Positions 1 to 7,205 of a DNA stretch of 64,000 nucleotides are shown here, one piece after another (position 1 is the stretch's first letter; every line of letters starts with the position of its first letter). The DNA is from Azospirillum sp. OGB3 (GTDB lineage: Bacteria > Pseudomonadota > Alphaproteobacteria > Azospirillales > Azospirillaceae): assembly GCF_014192915.1 (NCBI RefSeq), contig NZ_JACHYN010000001.1, positions 682,001 through 746,000 on the forward strand, read 5' to 3'. The position numbers and the translations under genes were made by a program. The notes beneath the pieces were generated by a model. The model worked only from the letters and a program-made list of their open reading frames with translations, did no database searches and was not told the DNA's origin.

Positions 1-295
1 CCAGGGGCTGGCCTGCCTGTCCACCCGCGCCGCCGCGGTGGCGGAGCTGATCGAGGACGGGGTCACTGGCACGCTGGTGGACCCCGATGACCCTGCCGCG
101 CTGGCCGGCGCCCTCGAATCGCTGCTCCGCAACCCGGCCCGCCGCGCGGCGCTGGGCGCGGCGGGCGCCGCGCGGGTGCGCCGCGACTTCGGCAGCGACG
201 CGGGCATCGACCGCCTGCACGATCGTTTCGCAACCGAAAATAGCATTCCTGCTCGTCTGTCTTTCGGAGGATGCTGTGCATTGCACGGCGGCTGA
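1..295 (+). CDS. Glycosyltransferase, C-terminal fragment
   Basis: The reading frame is open from the left edge (frame beginning at base 2), so the 5' part lies outside the window. The visible 97 codons read like the end of a GT-B fold, family-4-type glycosyltransferase. A segment V-A-E-L-I-E-D-G-V-T-G is followed by L-V-D-P-D-D-P-A-A-L-A-G-A-L and an arginine-rich helix, which is the usual nucleotide-sugar-binding end of these enzymes. Such enzymes transfer a sugar from a nucleotide donor, often to lipopolysaccharide or exopolysaccharide precursors; donor and acceptor cannot be told here. The last ~20 residues after the helix look nonconserved. A second glycosyltransferase follows at 1349, so this may be part of a surface-polysaccharide cluster extending to the left. 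Confidence 0.7.
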   Translation, partial: QGLACLSTRAAAVAELIEDGVTGTLVDPDDPAALAGALESLLRNPARRAALGAAGAARVRRDFGSDAGIDRLHDRFATENSIPARLSFGGCCALHGG

Positions 296-336
296 CGACG
301 GGATAGAGTGCGGCTTTGCTCCACCTTTGCGACGTC

Positions 337-1317
337 ATGTCGAGTCTGTACGCCTCTTCCGAACCGGACACCCTTTCCTTTATCGACTTCGACGACGACA
401 GCGACGCCGTGGCGACCAGCCACGAGCTGTCGCTGACGCGCAGCAAGCTGGGCAACATGCTCGACCTGCTGCCCGCCGGACTGCTGATCCATCAGGAAAT
501 GGGCATCGTCTTCGCCAACCAGGAGGCCGCGCGCATCCTGGGCCAGAGCGGCGACGCCCTGGTCGGGCGCCATTTCCTCGACTTCGTCGAGGAATCGGGC
601 ATCGACGACCAGCGGGACGCTTTCCAGCGCTGCCTGCGCAAGCGCGAGCTGGTGCGGTCACAGGACGGGGTGATGGTGTCCACCGACGGGGAGCGGACCT
701 GCGTCCAGGTCAGCATGTCGCCCCTGCCCTGGGACGGGCTGCCGGTCATCTACGTCCTGATCAACGACGTGACGGCGCTGAAGGAGTCGGAGGAGCGGCT
801 GCGCCGGCTCTCCATCACCGATCCCCTGACCGGCGTGTCCAACCGCCGCCACTTCGTCGAGGCGGCGGAGCAGGAACTGGCCCGCGCCCGCCGCTATGGC
901 CGGCCGGTCACCCTGCTGATGCTCGACCTCGACCATTTCAAGAGCATCAACGACACCCACGGCCACGCCGTGGGGGACGAGGCGCTGCGCGCCTTCACCG
1001 CCGCCTGCCGCGCCCTGCTGCGGGAGAACGACCTGCTGGGCCGGACCGGCGGCGAGGAGTTCGCCATCCTGCTGCCGGAGACCGACGTCGCCGGGGCGCG
1101 CATGGTGGCGGAGCGCATCCGCCGGCGCACGGCGGAGCTGGCGGTGCCGTCGGGGGACGAGTCGGTGCGTTTCACCGTGTCGATCGGCGTGGCCTGCTGC
1201 GCGGCCGGGACCCGCGATGTGGACGCCATGCTGTCCAGCGCGGACGAGGCGCTGTACCGCGCCAAGGCCGCCGGGCGGAACCGGGTCGTCTGCGCGCTGG
1301 AGCCGACCCCGTTCTGA
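337..1317 (+). CDS. PAS-GGDEF diguanylate cyclase
   Basis: Makes cyclic di-GMP from two GTP. The roughly 326-residue protein has no membrane segment, so it should be cytoplasmic. A PAS sensor occupies about residues 45-155 (L-L-P-A-G-L-L-I near its start), followed by a short linker helix and a GGDEF domain. The active-site loop is G-G-E-E-F at about residue 238, a functional variant. An R-E-N-D motif lies exactly five residues before it and matches the RxxD inhibitory site, so product feedback inhibition is expected. The metal-binding D-L-D-H-F-K-S-I-N motif is also intact. The start is uncertain: ATG 337 is preferred, but a TTG at 316 in the same frame would add seven residues, and neither has a clear ribosome binding site. 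The signal sensed by the PAS domain is unknown. Confidence 0.9.
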   Translation: MSSLYASSEPDTLSFIDFDDDSDAVATSHELSLTRSKLGNMLDLLPAGLLIHQEMGIVFANQEAARILGQSGDALVGRHFLDFVEESGIDDQRDAFQRCLRKRELVRSQDGVMVSTDGERTCVQVSMSPLPWDGLPVIYVLINDVTALKESEERLRRLSITDPLTGVSNRRHFVEAAEQELARARRYGRPVTLLMLDLDHFKSINDTHGHAVGDEALRAFTAACRALLRENDLLGRTGGEEFAILLPETDVAGARMVAERIRRRTAELAVPSGDESVRFTVSIGVACCAAGTRDVDAMLSSADEALYRAKAAGRNRVVCALEPTPF

Positions 1318-1348
1318 GCCTCCTCGCCGTCACGACGCGGGGGCCGTG

Positions 1349-2620
1349 ATGCGCATCGCCTTCTACGCCCCGCTGAAATCCCCGACCCACCCGGTGCCCT
1401 CGGGCGACCGGCGCATGGCCCGGCTGCTGATGGCCGCGCTGGAGGGGGCTGGGCACAGGGTGACCCTGGCCAGCACCCTGCGCAGTTGGGACGATGGGCG
1501 CCGTCCGGGCCGGGCGGAGCGTCTGGCGGCGCTGGGCGCGTGCTGCGCCGACCGCTTGACGGCACGCTGGCGGGACGACCCGCCGGACCTCTGGTTCACC
1601 TACCACCTGTACCACAAGGCGCCGGACTGGATCGGCCCGTCGGTCAGCCGCCGCTTCGGCATCCCCTATGTGGTGGCGGAGGCGTCCTTCGCGGGCAAGC
1701 GCGCCACCGGCCCCTTCTCCGCCGGCCACCGCGCCGCCGAGGCGGCCATCCGGCAGGCGGCGGCGGTCGTCAACCTCGCCGGCCACGACGCCGAGGGGGT
1801 GCTGCCGCTGTTGCAATCGCCGGACCGGCTGGTGCGGCTGCGGCCCTTCGTCGACACGCGACCCTTTGCGGCCGCCGCCGCGGAGCGCGACCGGCACCGG
1901 GCGGCCCTGGCCGAGCGTTACGGTCTGAACCCGGACGTTCCCTGGCTGCTTGCCGTCGGCATGATGCGCGGCGGCGACAAGGAACGTTCCTACGAGATCC
2001 TGGCCGAAGCCCTTTCTCCCTCCCCCGCCCAGCGGGGGAGAGCCGGGGTGGGGGCGAGTGCGTTGCCTCCCCACCACCTTCTCATCGCCGGCGACGGCCC
2101 CGCTCGCCTGCGGATCGAGACATTGATCGGGAGAGGCGCACTTGCCCCCACCCCAACCCTCCCCCGCTCTCGGCGGACCGAAGGTCCGCCTGCCGCGTCA
2201 GCGCAAACCTCTGGTTTGCGCGAGAGCTTCGCAGGGGAGGGAGTCTTGTTCCTCGGCCAGCAAAGCTCTTCCGATCTCACCGCGCTCTACGCTGCCACCG
2301 ACCTGATGGTCTGGCCGGCGGTGAACGAGGCCTACGGCATGGCCCTGCTGGAGGCCCAGGCCGCCGGTCTGCCGGTGGTGGCGGGACGCACCGGGGGGGT
2401 GCCGGACGTGGTGCGCGACGGGGAGACCGGCCTGCTGCCGCCGGTGGGCGACGCGGCGGCCTTCGCCGCCGCCGTCCGGGCGCTGCTCGACGACCCCGAG
2501 AGACGCCGCCGCTTCGGCGAGGCCGCGCGCCGCACCGCCGCGGCGGAGCATGATCTGAGCAACGCGGTGGCGGTCCTGGACGGAGTCGTCCGGCGCGCCG
2601 CGCGGAAAGGGAGCCCATGA
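1349..2620 (+). CDS. Family-4-type glycosyltransferase with in-frame repeat insertions
   Basis: Sugar transferase of GT-B fold, 423 residues. It opens M-R-I-A-F-Y-A-P with the P-S-G-D-R-R loop. The C-terminal half carries the typical N-E-A-Y-G-M-A-L-L-E-A-Q-A-A-G-L-P-V-V motif that binds the nucleotide sugar, then G-G-V-P-D-V-V and G-E-T-G-L-L. The odd feature is between about residues 222 and 300. Two palindromic DNA repeats (about 2011-2060 and 2150-2246) are translated in frame as proline/arginine/serine-rich inserts, one before and one after the strand L-L-I-A-G-D-G-P. Both leave the frame open, so the protein probably tolerates them as surface loops. The stop overlaps the next gene by four bases (ATGA), so the two are translationally coupled. 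Substrate unknown. Confidence 0.85.
   Translation: MRIAFYAPLKSPTHPVPSGDRRMARLLMAALEGAGHRVTLASTLRSWDDGRRPGRAERLAALGACCADRLTARWRDDPPDLWFTYHLYHKAPDWIGPSVSRRFGIPYVVAEASFAGKRATGPFSAGHRAAEAAIRQAAAVVNLAGHDAEGVLPLLQSPDRLVRLRPFVDTRPFAAAAAERDRHRAALAERYGLNPDVPWLLAVGMMRGGDKERSYEILAEALSPSPAQRGRAGVGASALPPHHLLIAGDGPARLRIETLIGRGALAPTPTLPRSRRTEGPPAASAQTSGLRESFAGEGVLFLGQQSSSDLTALYAATDLMVWPAVNEAYGMALLEAQAAGLPVVAGRTGGVPDVVRDGETGLLPPVGDAAAFAAAVRALLDDPERRRRFGEAARRTAAAEHDLSNAVAVLDGVVRRAARKGSP
2011..2060 (+). repeat. Palindromic repeat block 1, inside glycosyltransferase gene
   Basis: A perfect inverted repeat with 9-bp arms (CTCCCCCGC at 2020-2028 and GCGGGGGAG at 2032-2040) around a 3-base loop, followed by a GGGGTGGGGGC tail. 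The same C-rich / G-rich vocabulary occurs in the repeat between rdgB and rph (49528-49629). The reading frame of the host gene passes through it. Confidence 0.75.
2143..2246 (+). repeat. Palindromic repeat block 2, nested hairpins in glycosyltransferase gene
   Basis: A compound repeat with outer arms CCCTCCCC and GGGGAGGG, next arms GCTCTCG (2166-2172) and CGAGAGC (2221-2227), and two perfect inner hairpins: GGCGGACC/GGTCCGCC (2172-2190) and GCGCAAACC/GGTTTGCGC (2201-2221). Its left end, GCCCCCACCC followed by CCTCCCCCGCTCTCG, matches the intergenic repeat at 49528-49566 almost base for base, so both belong to one repeat family. It is translated in frame. Confidence 0.8.
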
Positions 2621-3201
2621 CCGACCTCATCATCCTGCGCCACGGGCCGACCGCCTGGAACGCCGCGCACCGTCTCCAGGGCGGCATCGATGAGCCGTTG
2701 TCCGACGAGGGCCGTGCCCGAGTCGCCACCTGGAGGCTGCCGCCGGATGTGCTGGGCCACCGCTGGGTCGCCAGCCCGAAGCGGCGGGCGTGGGAGACGG
2801 CCCGGCTGCTCGGCCTCGACCCGGCGCCGGAACCGCGTCTGGTCGAGATGAGCTGGGGCGACTGGGAAGGCCGCCTGCTGGAGGAGCTGCGGTCGAGCGG
2901 CGCCCTGACCGCGGACCGCGAGCGTATGGGCCTCGACTTCCGGGCGCCCGGCGGGGAAAGCCCGCGCGACGTGCAGGCGCGGCTGATCCCCTGGCTGGCC
3001 GAGGTGGGGGCGCGGGGCGTGCCGACCGGGGCGGTGGCCCACAACGGGGTGATGCGGGCGCTCTACGCGCTGGCCACCGGCTGGGACATGGTGGGCAAGC
3101 CGGTGCACCGCCTGACCGACGGCTGCGCCCACCGCTTCCGCGTGGCGGAGGATGGGACGCCGTCGGTCGTGGCGATGAACGTGCCGCTGGCGGCGCGGTG
3201 A
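2617..3201 (+). CDS. Histidine phosphatase superfamily protein
   Basis: A 194-residue member of the phosphoglycerate mutase-like (histidine phosphatase) superfamily. The catalytic L-R-H-G-P-T-A-W-N motif is at residues 7-15, giving the phosphohistidine. The second arginine region S-P-K-R-R-A-W-E-T-A follows, then the acidic E-M-S-W-G-D-W-E-G, and the second catalytic histidine lies in A-H-N-G-V-M-R-A-L near residue 140. These are the residues of cobalamin phosphatases (CobC) and broad-specificity sugar phosphatases; the actual substrate cannot be read from sequence. It starts inside the stop of the preceding glycosyltransferase (ATGA overlap), suggesting a joint operon and perhaps a sugar-phosphate substrate, though that is inference. 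Confidence 0.85.
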   Translation: MTDLIILRHGPTAWNAAHRLQGGIDEPLSDEGRARVATWRLPPDVLGHRWVASPKRRAWETARLLGLDPAPEPRLVEMSWGDWEGRLLEELRSSGALTADRERMGLDFRAPGGESPRDVQARLIPWLAEVGARGVPTGAVAHNGVMRALYALATGWDMVGKPVHRLTDGCAHRFRVAEDGTPSVVAMNVPLAAR

Positions 3202-3209
3202 CTCAGCGG

Positions 3210-3243
3210 ATCACACGTCCAGATCACACGTCCAGATCACACG
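3210..3243. repeat. 13-bp tandem repeat, about 2.6 copies
   Basis: The unit atcacacgtccag is present twice in full and once in part. It lies in the gap between two convergent genes and overlaps the last codons of xth on the opposite strand. Probably a slippage repeat without further function. Confidence 0.7.
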
Positions 3244-4031
3244 GCGAGATCGACCATCACCGGCACATGGTCGGACGGCTTCGGCTCCCAGCCGCGGGCC
3301 TCGCGCAGGACGCGGTGGCCGGTCAGCGCGTCCTTCAGCGGCGGGGTGACCCAGATGTGGTCCAGCCGCCGGCCGCGGTCGGAGGCCGCCCAGTCCTTCG
3401 CGCGATAGCTCCACCAGGTGTAGAGCTTTTCCGTGGGCGGAACGAAATGGCGCAGCGCGTCGACCCAGCCGATGGACGCTTGCATCGCCGTCAGCTTCGC
3501 CACCTCCACCGGGGTGTGGGAGACGATCTTCAGAAGCTCCTTGTGGCTCCAGACGTCGTTCTCCAGCGGTGCGATGTTCAGGTCGCCGACCATGACCATG
3601 CGGCGGTCCGGGCTGCGCCGGGTCGTCCACCATTCGGTCATTTCGTCCACGAACTGAAGCTTGTGGGCGAACTTGTCGTTCTGTTCCGGGTCCGGAATGT
3701 CCCCGCCCGCCGGGATGTAGACGCTGTGCAGCTCGATCCCGCCGGGCAACTCGGCGAAGACGTGGCGGCAGTCCTGCTTGCCGCACCAGTGCTGCACGTC
3801 GCGCGACGCGAAGGGCAGCTTCGACAGGATGGCGACGCCGTTGTAGCTCTTCATCCCGTGGATGTGGGCGTGGACGTAGCCCTTATCGGCCAGCGGGGCC
3901 ATCGGGAAGTCGGTGTCGACGACCTTGGTCTCCTGCAGGCAGATGACGTCCGGCTGCGTCTCGTCGATGAGGCGCAGCAGCAGATCCATCCGCATGCGGA
4001 CGGAGTTGATGTTCCAGGTGGCGATGCGCAT
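3237..4031 (-). CDS. xth: Exodeoxyribonuclease III
   Basis: Base-excision repair nuclease (AP endonuclease and 3'-5' exonuclease/3'-phosphatase) of the endonuclease/exonuclease/phosphatase fold, 264 residues, full length for the family. The opening M-R-I-A-T-W-N-I-N-S-V-R and the L-Q-E-T-K motif carry the metal-binding Asn and Glu. G-D-L-N-I-A-P supplies the catalytic Asp/Asn pair, and the C-terminal S-D-H-V-P-V contains the catalytic Asp-His. The protein acts in the cytoplasm on abasic sites and on 3' blocked ends from oxidative damage. It follows the fumarylacetoacetase-family gene by only 25 bases on the same strand, so it is probably cotranscribed with it. A short tandem repeat overlaps its stop codon. 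Confidence 0.95.
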   Translation of the reverse strand: MRIATWNINSVRMRMDLLLRLIDETQPDVICLQETKVVDTDFPMAPLADKGYVHAHIHGMKSYNGVAILSKLPFASRDVQHWCGKQDCRHVFAELPGGIELHSVYIPAGGDIPDPEQNDKFAHKLQFVDEMTEWWTTRRSPDRRMVMVGDLNIAPLENDVWSHKELLKIVSHTPVEVAKLTAMQASIGWVDALRHFVPPTEKLYTWWSYRAKDWAASDRGRRLDHIWVTPPLKDALTGHRVLREARGWEPKPSDHVPVMVDLAV

Positions 4032-4056
4032 CGTCCGGTGATCCGTATTGCCGATG

Positions 4057-4740
4057 TCAGGCGATGGTGACGGCGATGGAGCCGACGCCCTCGACCGCGC
4101 CTTCCAGCCGGTCGCCGGGGACCACCGGGCCGACGCCCTCCGGCGTGCCGGTGTAGATCAGGTCGCCCGGCTGAAGCTCGACCAGACCCGACAGGTAGGA
4201 AATCGTTTCGGACACGGACCAGATCAGGTCCGCCAGATCGCCCTTCTGGCGCAGGTCGCCGTTGACCGACAGCGTCACCGACCCCTTGTCAGGGTGGCCG
4301 ATGTCGGCGGCGCGGCGCAGCGTGCCGCAGGGGGCGGACTGGTCGAAGCCCTTGCCCATGTCCCAGGGCTTGCCTTCCTTCTTCGCCGCGTTCTGCAGGT
4401 CGCGGCGGGTCATGTCCAGCCCCACGCCATAGCCGTAGACATGGTCCAGCGCTCGCTCCACCGGAATGTCGCGTCCGCCGGTGCCGATCGCCACGACCAG
4501 CTCGATCTCATGGTGCAGGTTGGCGGTCTTGGGCGGGTAGGGGATGGCGGTGCCGTCGGCGACGATGGCGTCGGCGGGCTTCATGAAGAAGAACGGCGGC
4601 TCGCGGTCCGGATCGGCGCCCATCTCGCGCGCGTGGGCGGCGTAGTTGCGGCCGACGCAGTAGATGCGGCGGACCGGGAACGGATCGCCGCCGGCGACCG
4701 GAACGGTGGGCTGGGGCCACAGGGGAATGGCGTAGGCCAT
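4057..4740 (-). CDS. Fumarylacetoacetate hydrolase family protein
   Basis: Member of the FAH family (fumarylpyruvate hydrolase / FAHD1 type), 227 residues, which cleaves C-C bonds or decarboxylates small beta-keto or acylpyruvate acids. Family motifs are clear: [12 protein letters not shown] near the start, the metal ligands in H-H-E-I-E-L-V, the [14 protein letters not shown] segment, and the C-terminal [13 protein letters not shown]. The start was set at ATG 4740 because a GAAAGAAAGG sequence lies about 8 bases upstream and family similarity begins there; an upstream extension to 4800 is less likely. About 63 bases upstream is a strong terminator hairpin reading in the same direction, so expression may be controlled by readthrough. 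xth follows closely. Confidence 0.9.
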   Translation of the reverse strand: MAYAIPLWPQPTVPVAGGDPFPVRRIYCVGRNYAAHAREMGADPDREPPFFFMKPADAIVADGTAIPYPPKTANLHHEIELVVAIGTGGRDIPVERALDHVYGYGVGLDMTRRDLQNAAKKEGKPWDMGKGFDQSAPCGTLRRAADIGHPDKGSVTLSVNGDLRQKGDLADLIWSVSETISYLSGLVELQPGDLIYTGTPEGVGPVVPGDRLEGAVEGVGSIAVTIA

Positions 4741-4802
4741 GGCGCGCCTTTCTTTCGGAGGGGTGCGGTTCGCGGGCCACCACCCTACCGGAAAGAGCAC
4801 CA

Positions 4803-4834
4803 GAAAAAAGCCCCAGCCGTGGGGCCGGGGCTTT
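4803..4834 (-). terminator. Rho-independent terminator in the leader upstream of the FAH-family gene
   Basis: On the minus strand an AAAGCCCC arm (complement of 4827-4834) and a GGGGCTTT arm (complement of 4807-4814) close a GC-rich stem and are followed by a run of six T. It lies about 60 bases before the start codon of the FAH-family gene and reads toward it. It would therefore end a transcript begun farther upstream. Confidence 0.75.
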
Positions 4835-5045
4835 GGCGCGAAGACGCCCGGTCTGGGGGGGACCGGGCGTCGGAAGCTCCGTTGTTGGAACCCGTCTGCG
4901 GCAGGGGAATGAACCGTCGGCGGGCGACCGCGCCGGCATGCCTGTTTCCGGGGGGGCCGGGATCAGGAGCGTGATCGCTTCATAGGGGTAGAGGTGGAGC
5001 CGCTTCCGGGCGGAACCAATGCACAACGGGAATGGGTGCTATGCA
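4803..5045 (-). ncRNA. Candidate leader RNA or small RNA ending in a terminator
   Basis: This ~240-base minus-strand stretch has no convincing gene. It starts below a possible promoter (TTGTCA, complement of 5072-5077, with CATCAT about 19 bases on) and ends with two stacked structures. The first is a perfect 11-bp hairpin at 4843-4871 (GACGCCCGGTC/GACCGGGCGTC, C-rich loop on the minus strand). The second is the terminator at 4803-4834. The C-rich loop could pair with the GGGG of the terminator arm, which would allow switching. It may be an attenuating leader of the FAH-family gene or an independent small RNA. No known riboswitch class was recognised. Confidence 0.4.
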
Positions 5046-5106
5046 TATGATGCGGATTGTGTGGTTCTTGCTGACAAAATCGGCACCTGCCTGCATTTTA
5101 CACGAC

Positions 5107-5121
5107 CAATAGACTAGTCAA
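5107..5121. promoter_or_regulatory. Possible MarR operator upstream of marR
   Basis: An 8-bp perfect palindrome GACTAGTC sits in CAATAGACTAGTCAA just before the marR start. The reverse complement, TTGACTAGTCTATTG, resembles TTGACCTAATCTATTG at 5692-5707 on the other side of the gene. Paired, palindromic sites near a marR gene suggest autoregulation; this is inference. Confidence 0.4.
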
Positions 5122-5139
5122 TAAACGACGGCTTTCACG

Positions 5140-5634
5140 TTGACCGACATCGACCGCCCCACCCCCTCGGACCGGCGCACCCGCCAGCGTCCGAGCAAGA
5201 CCGGAAAGATGGCCCTCGGCCCTCTGCCCGAGCTCGTTGGCTACAATCTGCGCAAGGCGCAGGTGGCCGTGTTCCAGAGCTTCCAGAACGCTGTGGCGCC
5301 CCACGACATGACGCCGGGGCAATTCGGCGTCCTGATCATGATCAAGGAGAACGAGGGCTTGTCGCAGTCCGACCTGGGCTCGGCGGTGGGCATCGACCGT
5401 TCGACCATGGTCGCGGTCATCGACCGGCTCGAGTCGCGCGGTCTGGTCATCCGGGCGCCCTCGCCCAACGACCGCCGCTCCTACGCGCTCCGCCTGTCCC
5501 CGGAAGGGGAGAAGCTGCTGGACGAGCTGATTCCGCGCATCCAGGCCCATGACAAGGCCATGGTGAAGGATCTCTCGGCCGAGGAGCAGGCGCAGCTCAT
5601 CGACTTCCTGCGCCGCATCTCGCGGGCCGGCTGA
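5140..5634 (+). CDS. MarR family transcriptional regulator
   Basis: Winged-helix DNA-binding regulator of the MarR family, 164 residues from a TTG start at 5140, or 141 from ATG 5209. The latter has GGAAAG directly before it, and family similarity begins just after it. The helix-turn-helix and wing are clear: L-S-Q-S-D-L-G-S-A-V-G-I-D-R-S-T-M-V-A, then L-E-S-R-G-L-V, then the wing S-P-N-D-R-R-S-Y-A-L-R-L-S-P-E-G. MarR proteins bind palindromes as dimers and usually repress until a small, often aromatic, ligand binds. It is divergent from the fumarylacetoacetase-family gene and convergent with the puuD-like gene, either of which could be a target. Confidence 0.9.
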   Translation: MTDIDRPTPSDRRTRQRPSKTGKMALGPLPELVGYNLRKAQVAVFQSFQNAVAPHDMTPGQFGVLIMIKENEGLSQSDLGSAVGIDRSTMVAVIDRLESRGLVIRAPSPNDRRSYALRLSPEGEKLLDELIPRIQAHDKAMVKDLSAEEQAQLIDFLRRISRAG

Positions 5635-5653
5635 AGCTGACGGGCTGAGAGTG

Positions 5654-5676
5654 GCGTGCCCAAATCCTGGGCACGC
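5654..5676 (+). terminator. Stem-loop downstream of marR
   Basis: Perfect 9-bp arms GCGTGCCCA and TGGGCACGC around a 5-base loop, about 20 bases after the marR stop. No T-run follows, so termination efficiency is uncertain. It could serve both convergent genes. Confidence 0.45.
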
Positions 5677-5691
5677 GGCACCCGCCGATTG

Positions 5692-5707
5692 TTGACCTAA
5701 TCTATTG
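5692..5707. promoter_or_regulatory. Second copy of the possible MarR site
   Basis: TTGACCTAATCTATTG differs from the reverse complement of the site before marR (TTGACTAGTCTATTG) by one inserted base and one substitution. It lies between the convergent marR and puuD-like genes, an unusual place for an operator, so the similarity may be accidental. Confidence 0.25.
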
Positions 5708-5722
5708 TCCTGAAACCAATTT

Positions 5723-6484
5723 TCAGGAAAGGCGTCGTCGCGCCCGGTCGGCGGCGGCGCTTCCGAAGGCGCGCAGGATCGCCGCCGACAGCGGGTTCTC
5801 CCAGAACCGCCATTCCGGGTGCCACTGCACGGCCAGCGCGAAGGCCGGCGCTCCCGCCACCCGCACTGCCTCGACAAGCCCGTCCTCGGCCATCGCCTCC
5901 ACGATCAGCCCGTCGGCCAGCCGGTCGATGCCCTGCCCGTGCAGGGAATTGACGGTCACCGCCGCCTCGCCGCCGGCCAGCCGTTCCAGCACGCCGCCGG
6001 GGGTCAGCCGGACGCGGTGCGATGGCCCGTACTGCACGGCCAGCGGCGCCTCCTTGTCCTCGCGGTGGTTGGAATAGCCCGGCACCTCGTGCACCCGCTG
6101 GTGCAGCGTGCCGCCCAGCGCCACGTTCAACTCCTGGAAGCCGCGGCAGATGCCCAGCAGCGGCACGCCCAACTCCAGCGCGGCGCGGATCAGCGGCAGG
6201 GTGGTGTCGTCGCGCTCCGGGTCGTGCAGGGTGCCCGGCTCGCTGGGTGACCCGCCGTAGCGGTGCGGCTCGACGTTCGAGGGGCTTCCGGTGACCAGCA
6301 GCCCGTCGAGCCGTCCGGCCACGTCGTCCATGTCCAGCGCCGTCCCCAGCGCCGGGATCAGCAGCGGCATGCCGCCGGCCCCGTCCGACACCGCACGGAC
6401 ATACTTGTCGCCGACGACGTGGAAGGGATGCTCGCCCATCATGCGGGCGCAGGCGGGAACGCCGATCAGCGGCTTGCGGTTCAT
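5723..6484 (-). CDS. Gamma-glutamyl-gamma-aminobutyrate hydrolase family protein (PuuD-like)
   Basis: Class-I glutamine amidotransferase-like hydrolase, 253 residues, of the PuuD family, which frees GABA from gamma-glutamyl-GABA in putrescine breakdown. The nucleophile elbow is L-L-G-I-C-R-G-F-Q-E-L-N, with the catalytic Cys. The late catalytic His and Glu lie in V-Q-W-H-P-E-W, and V-N-S-L-H-G-Q-G is also typical. The start M-N-R-K-P-L-I-G-V-P-A-C was chosen because it matches the family and a GGAGG lies about 11 bases upstream. The next genes, on the other strand, are speD and speE, which make spermidine from putrescine, so polyamine synthesis and breakdown genes are divergent neighbours. 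Related enzymes with other gamma-glutamyl substrates exist, so the exact substrate is uncertain. Confidence 0.88.
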   Translation of the reverse strand: MNRKPLIGVPACARMMGEHPFHVVGDKYVRAVSDGAGGMPLLIPALGTALDMDDVAGRLDGLLVTGSPSNVEPHRYGGSPSEPGTLHDPERDDTTLPLIRAALELGVPLLGICRGFQELNVALGGTLHQRVHEVPGYSNHREDKEAPLAVQYGPSHRVRLTPGGVLERLAGGEAAVTVNSLHGQGIDRLADGLIVEAMAEDGLVEAVRVAGAPAFALAVQWHPEWRFWENPLSAAILRAFGSAAADRARRRLS

Positions 6485-6618
6485 GGTGGGGAGGACCTCC
6501 AGGCAGGATTCCGGACCGCTCCGGAAGGCGGCGGACAGACGATTATGCGCCGCCGCGGCACGCCGCGCCAGAGGCCCGCCGCCAAGCACAAAGGGGATGC
6601 GGGGACAGAATTGTGTTG

Positions 6619-6632
6619 ATTCGCATGCGAAT
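6619..6632. promoter_or_regulatory. 14-bp perfect palindrome upstream of speD
   Basis: ATTCGCATGCGAAT lies about 65 bases before the speD start, in a locally AT-richer stretch between the divergent puuD-like and speD genes. Its position fits an operator for a dimeric regulator, but no regulator gene is adjacent. Confidence 0.35.
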
Positions 6633-6695
6633 TTGTCCCATATGCCCCCCTCCTCCGCGCCACCTGCGCGGAACATCTGCTGATGGGGGAGAACG

Positions 6696-7205
6696 ATGGC
6701 GAAGACCGCTTCTCTCTTCCAATTGGGGATGGACTTGGGAAGCGATCCAAGGAAAGCCCAAACGGAAGGTCAAATCTCCAACCGGACCAACGTGACTTCT
6801 GGTCCCTGGAGGGAATCTCAAGACGACCGCAAGGACCATTTCATCGTTCGCGATGGCAAGGTCTGCGCCGGCACCCACCTGATCGTCGATCTGTGGGGTG
6901 CTGAACGTCTGGACGAGCTGGACCATGTCCGTTCCACGCTGATCGAGTCCGTGGAGGTGGCGGGGGCGACGCTCCTGCACATCCACCTGCACCATTTCAC
7001 GCCGAACGGCGGCATTTCCGGCGTGGCGGTGCTCGCCGAATCGCACATCAGCATCCACACATGGCCGGAACGCGGCTACGCCGCGCTGGACATCTTCATG
7101 TGCGGCGACGCGCAGCCCATGAAGGCCATCCCGGTGCTGGAACGCGCCTTCAAGCCCACCGGCGTGAAGTGCGACGAGCTGCTGCGCGGCGAAACCGGGT
7201 CATGA
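6696..7205 (+). CDS. speD: S-adenosylmethionine decarboxylase proenzyme
   Basis: Makes decarboxylated S-adenosylmethionine, the aminopropyl donor for spermidine. The protein is of the short prokaryotic (SpeH-like) class and self-cleaves to create a pyruvoyl group. The cleavage site with its serine lies in L-A-E-S-H-I-S-I-H-T-W-P-E. The preceding H-L-H-H-F-T-P-N-G-G and the following Y-A-A-L-D-I-F-M-C-G-D are the family signatures. At 169 residues it is about 45 longer than the minimal class because of a hydrophilic N-terminal extension, which appears real as GGGGGAGAACG precedes the ATG. The stop overlaps the speE start (ATGA), so the two enzymes are coupled in one operon. Confidence 0.93.
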   Translation: MAKTASLFQLGMDLGSDPRKAQTEGQISNRTNVTSGPWRESQDDRKDHFIVRDGKVCAGTHLIVDLWGAERLDELDHVRSTLIESVEVAGATLLHIHLHHFTPNGGISGVAVLAESHISIHTWPERGYAALDIFMCGDAQPMKAIPVLERAFKPTGVKCDELLRGETGS

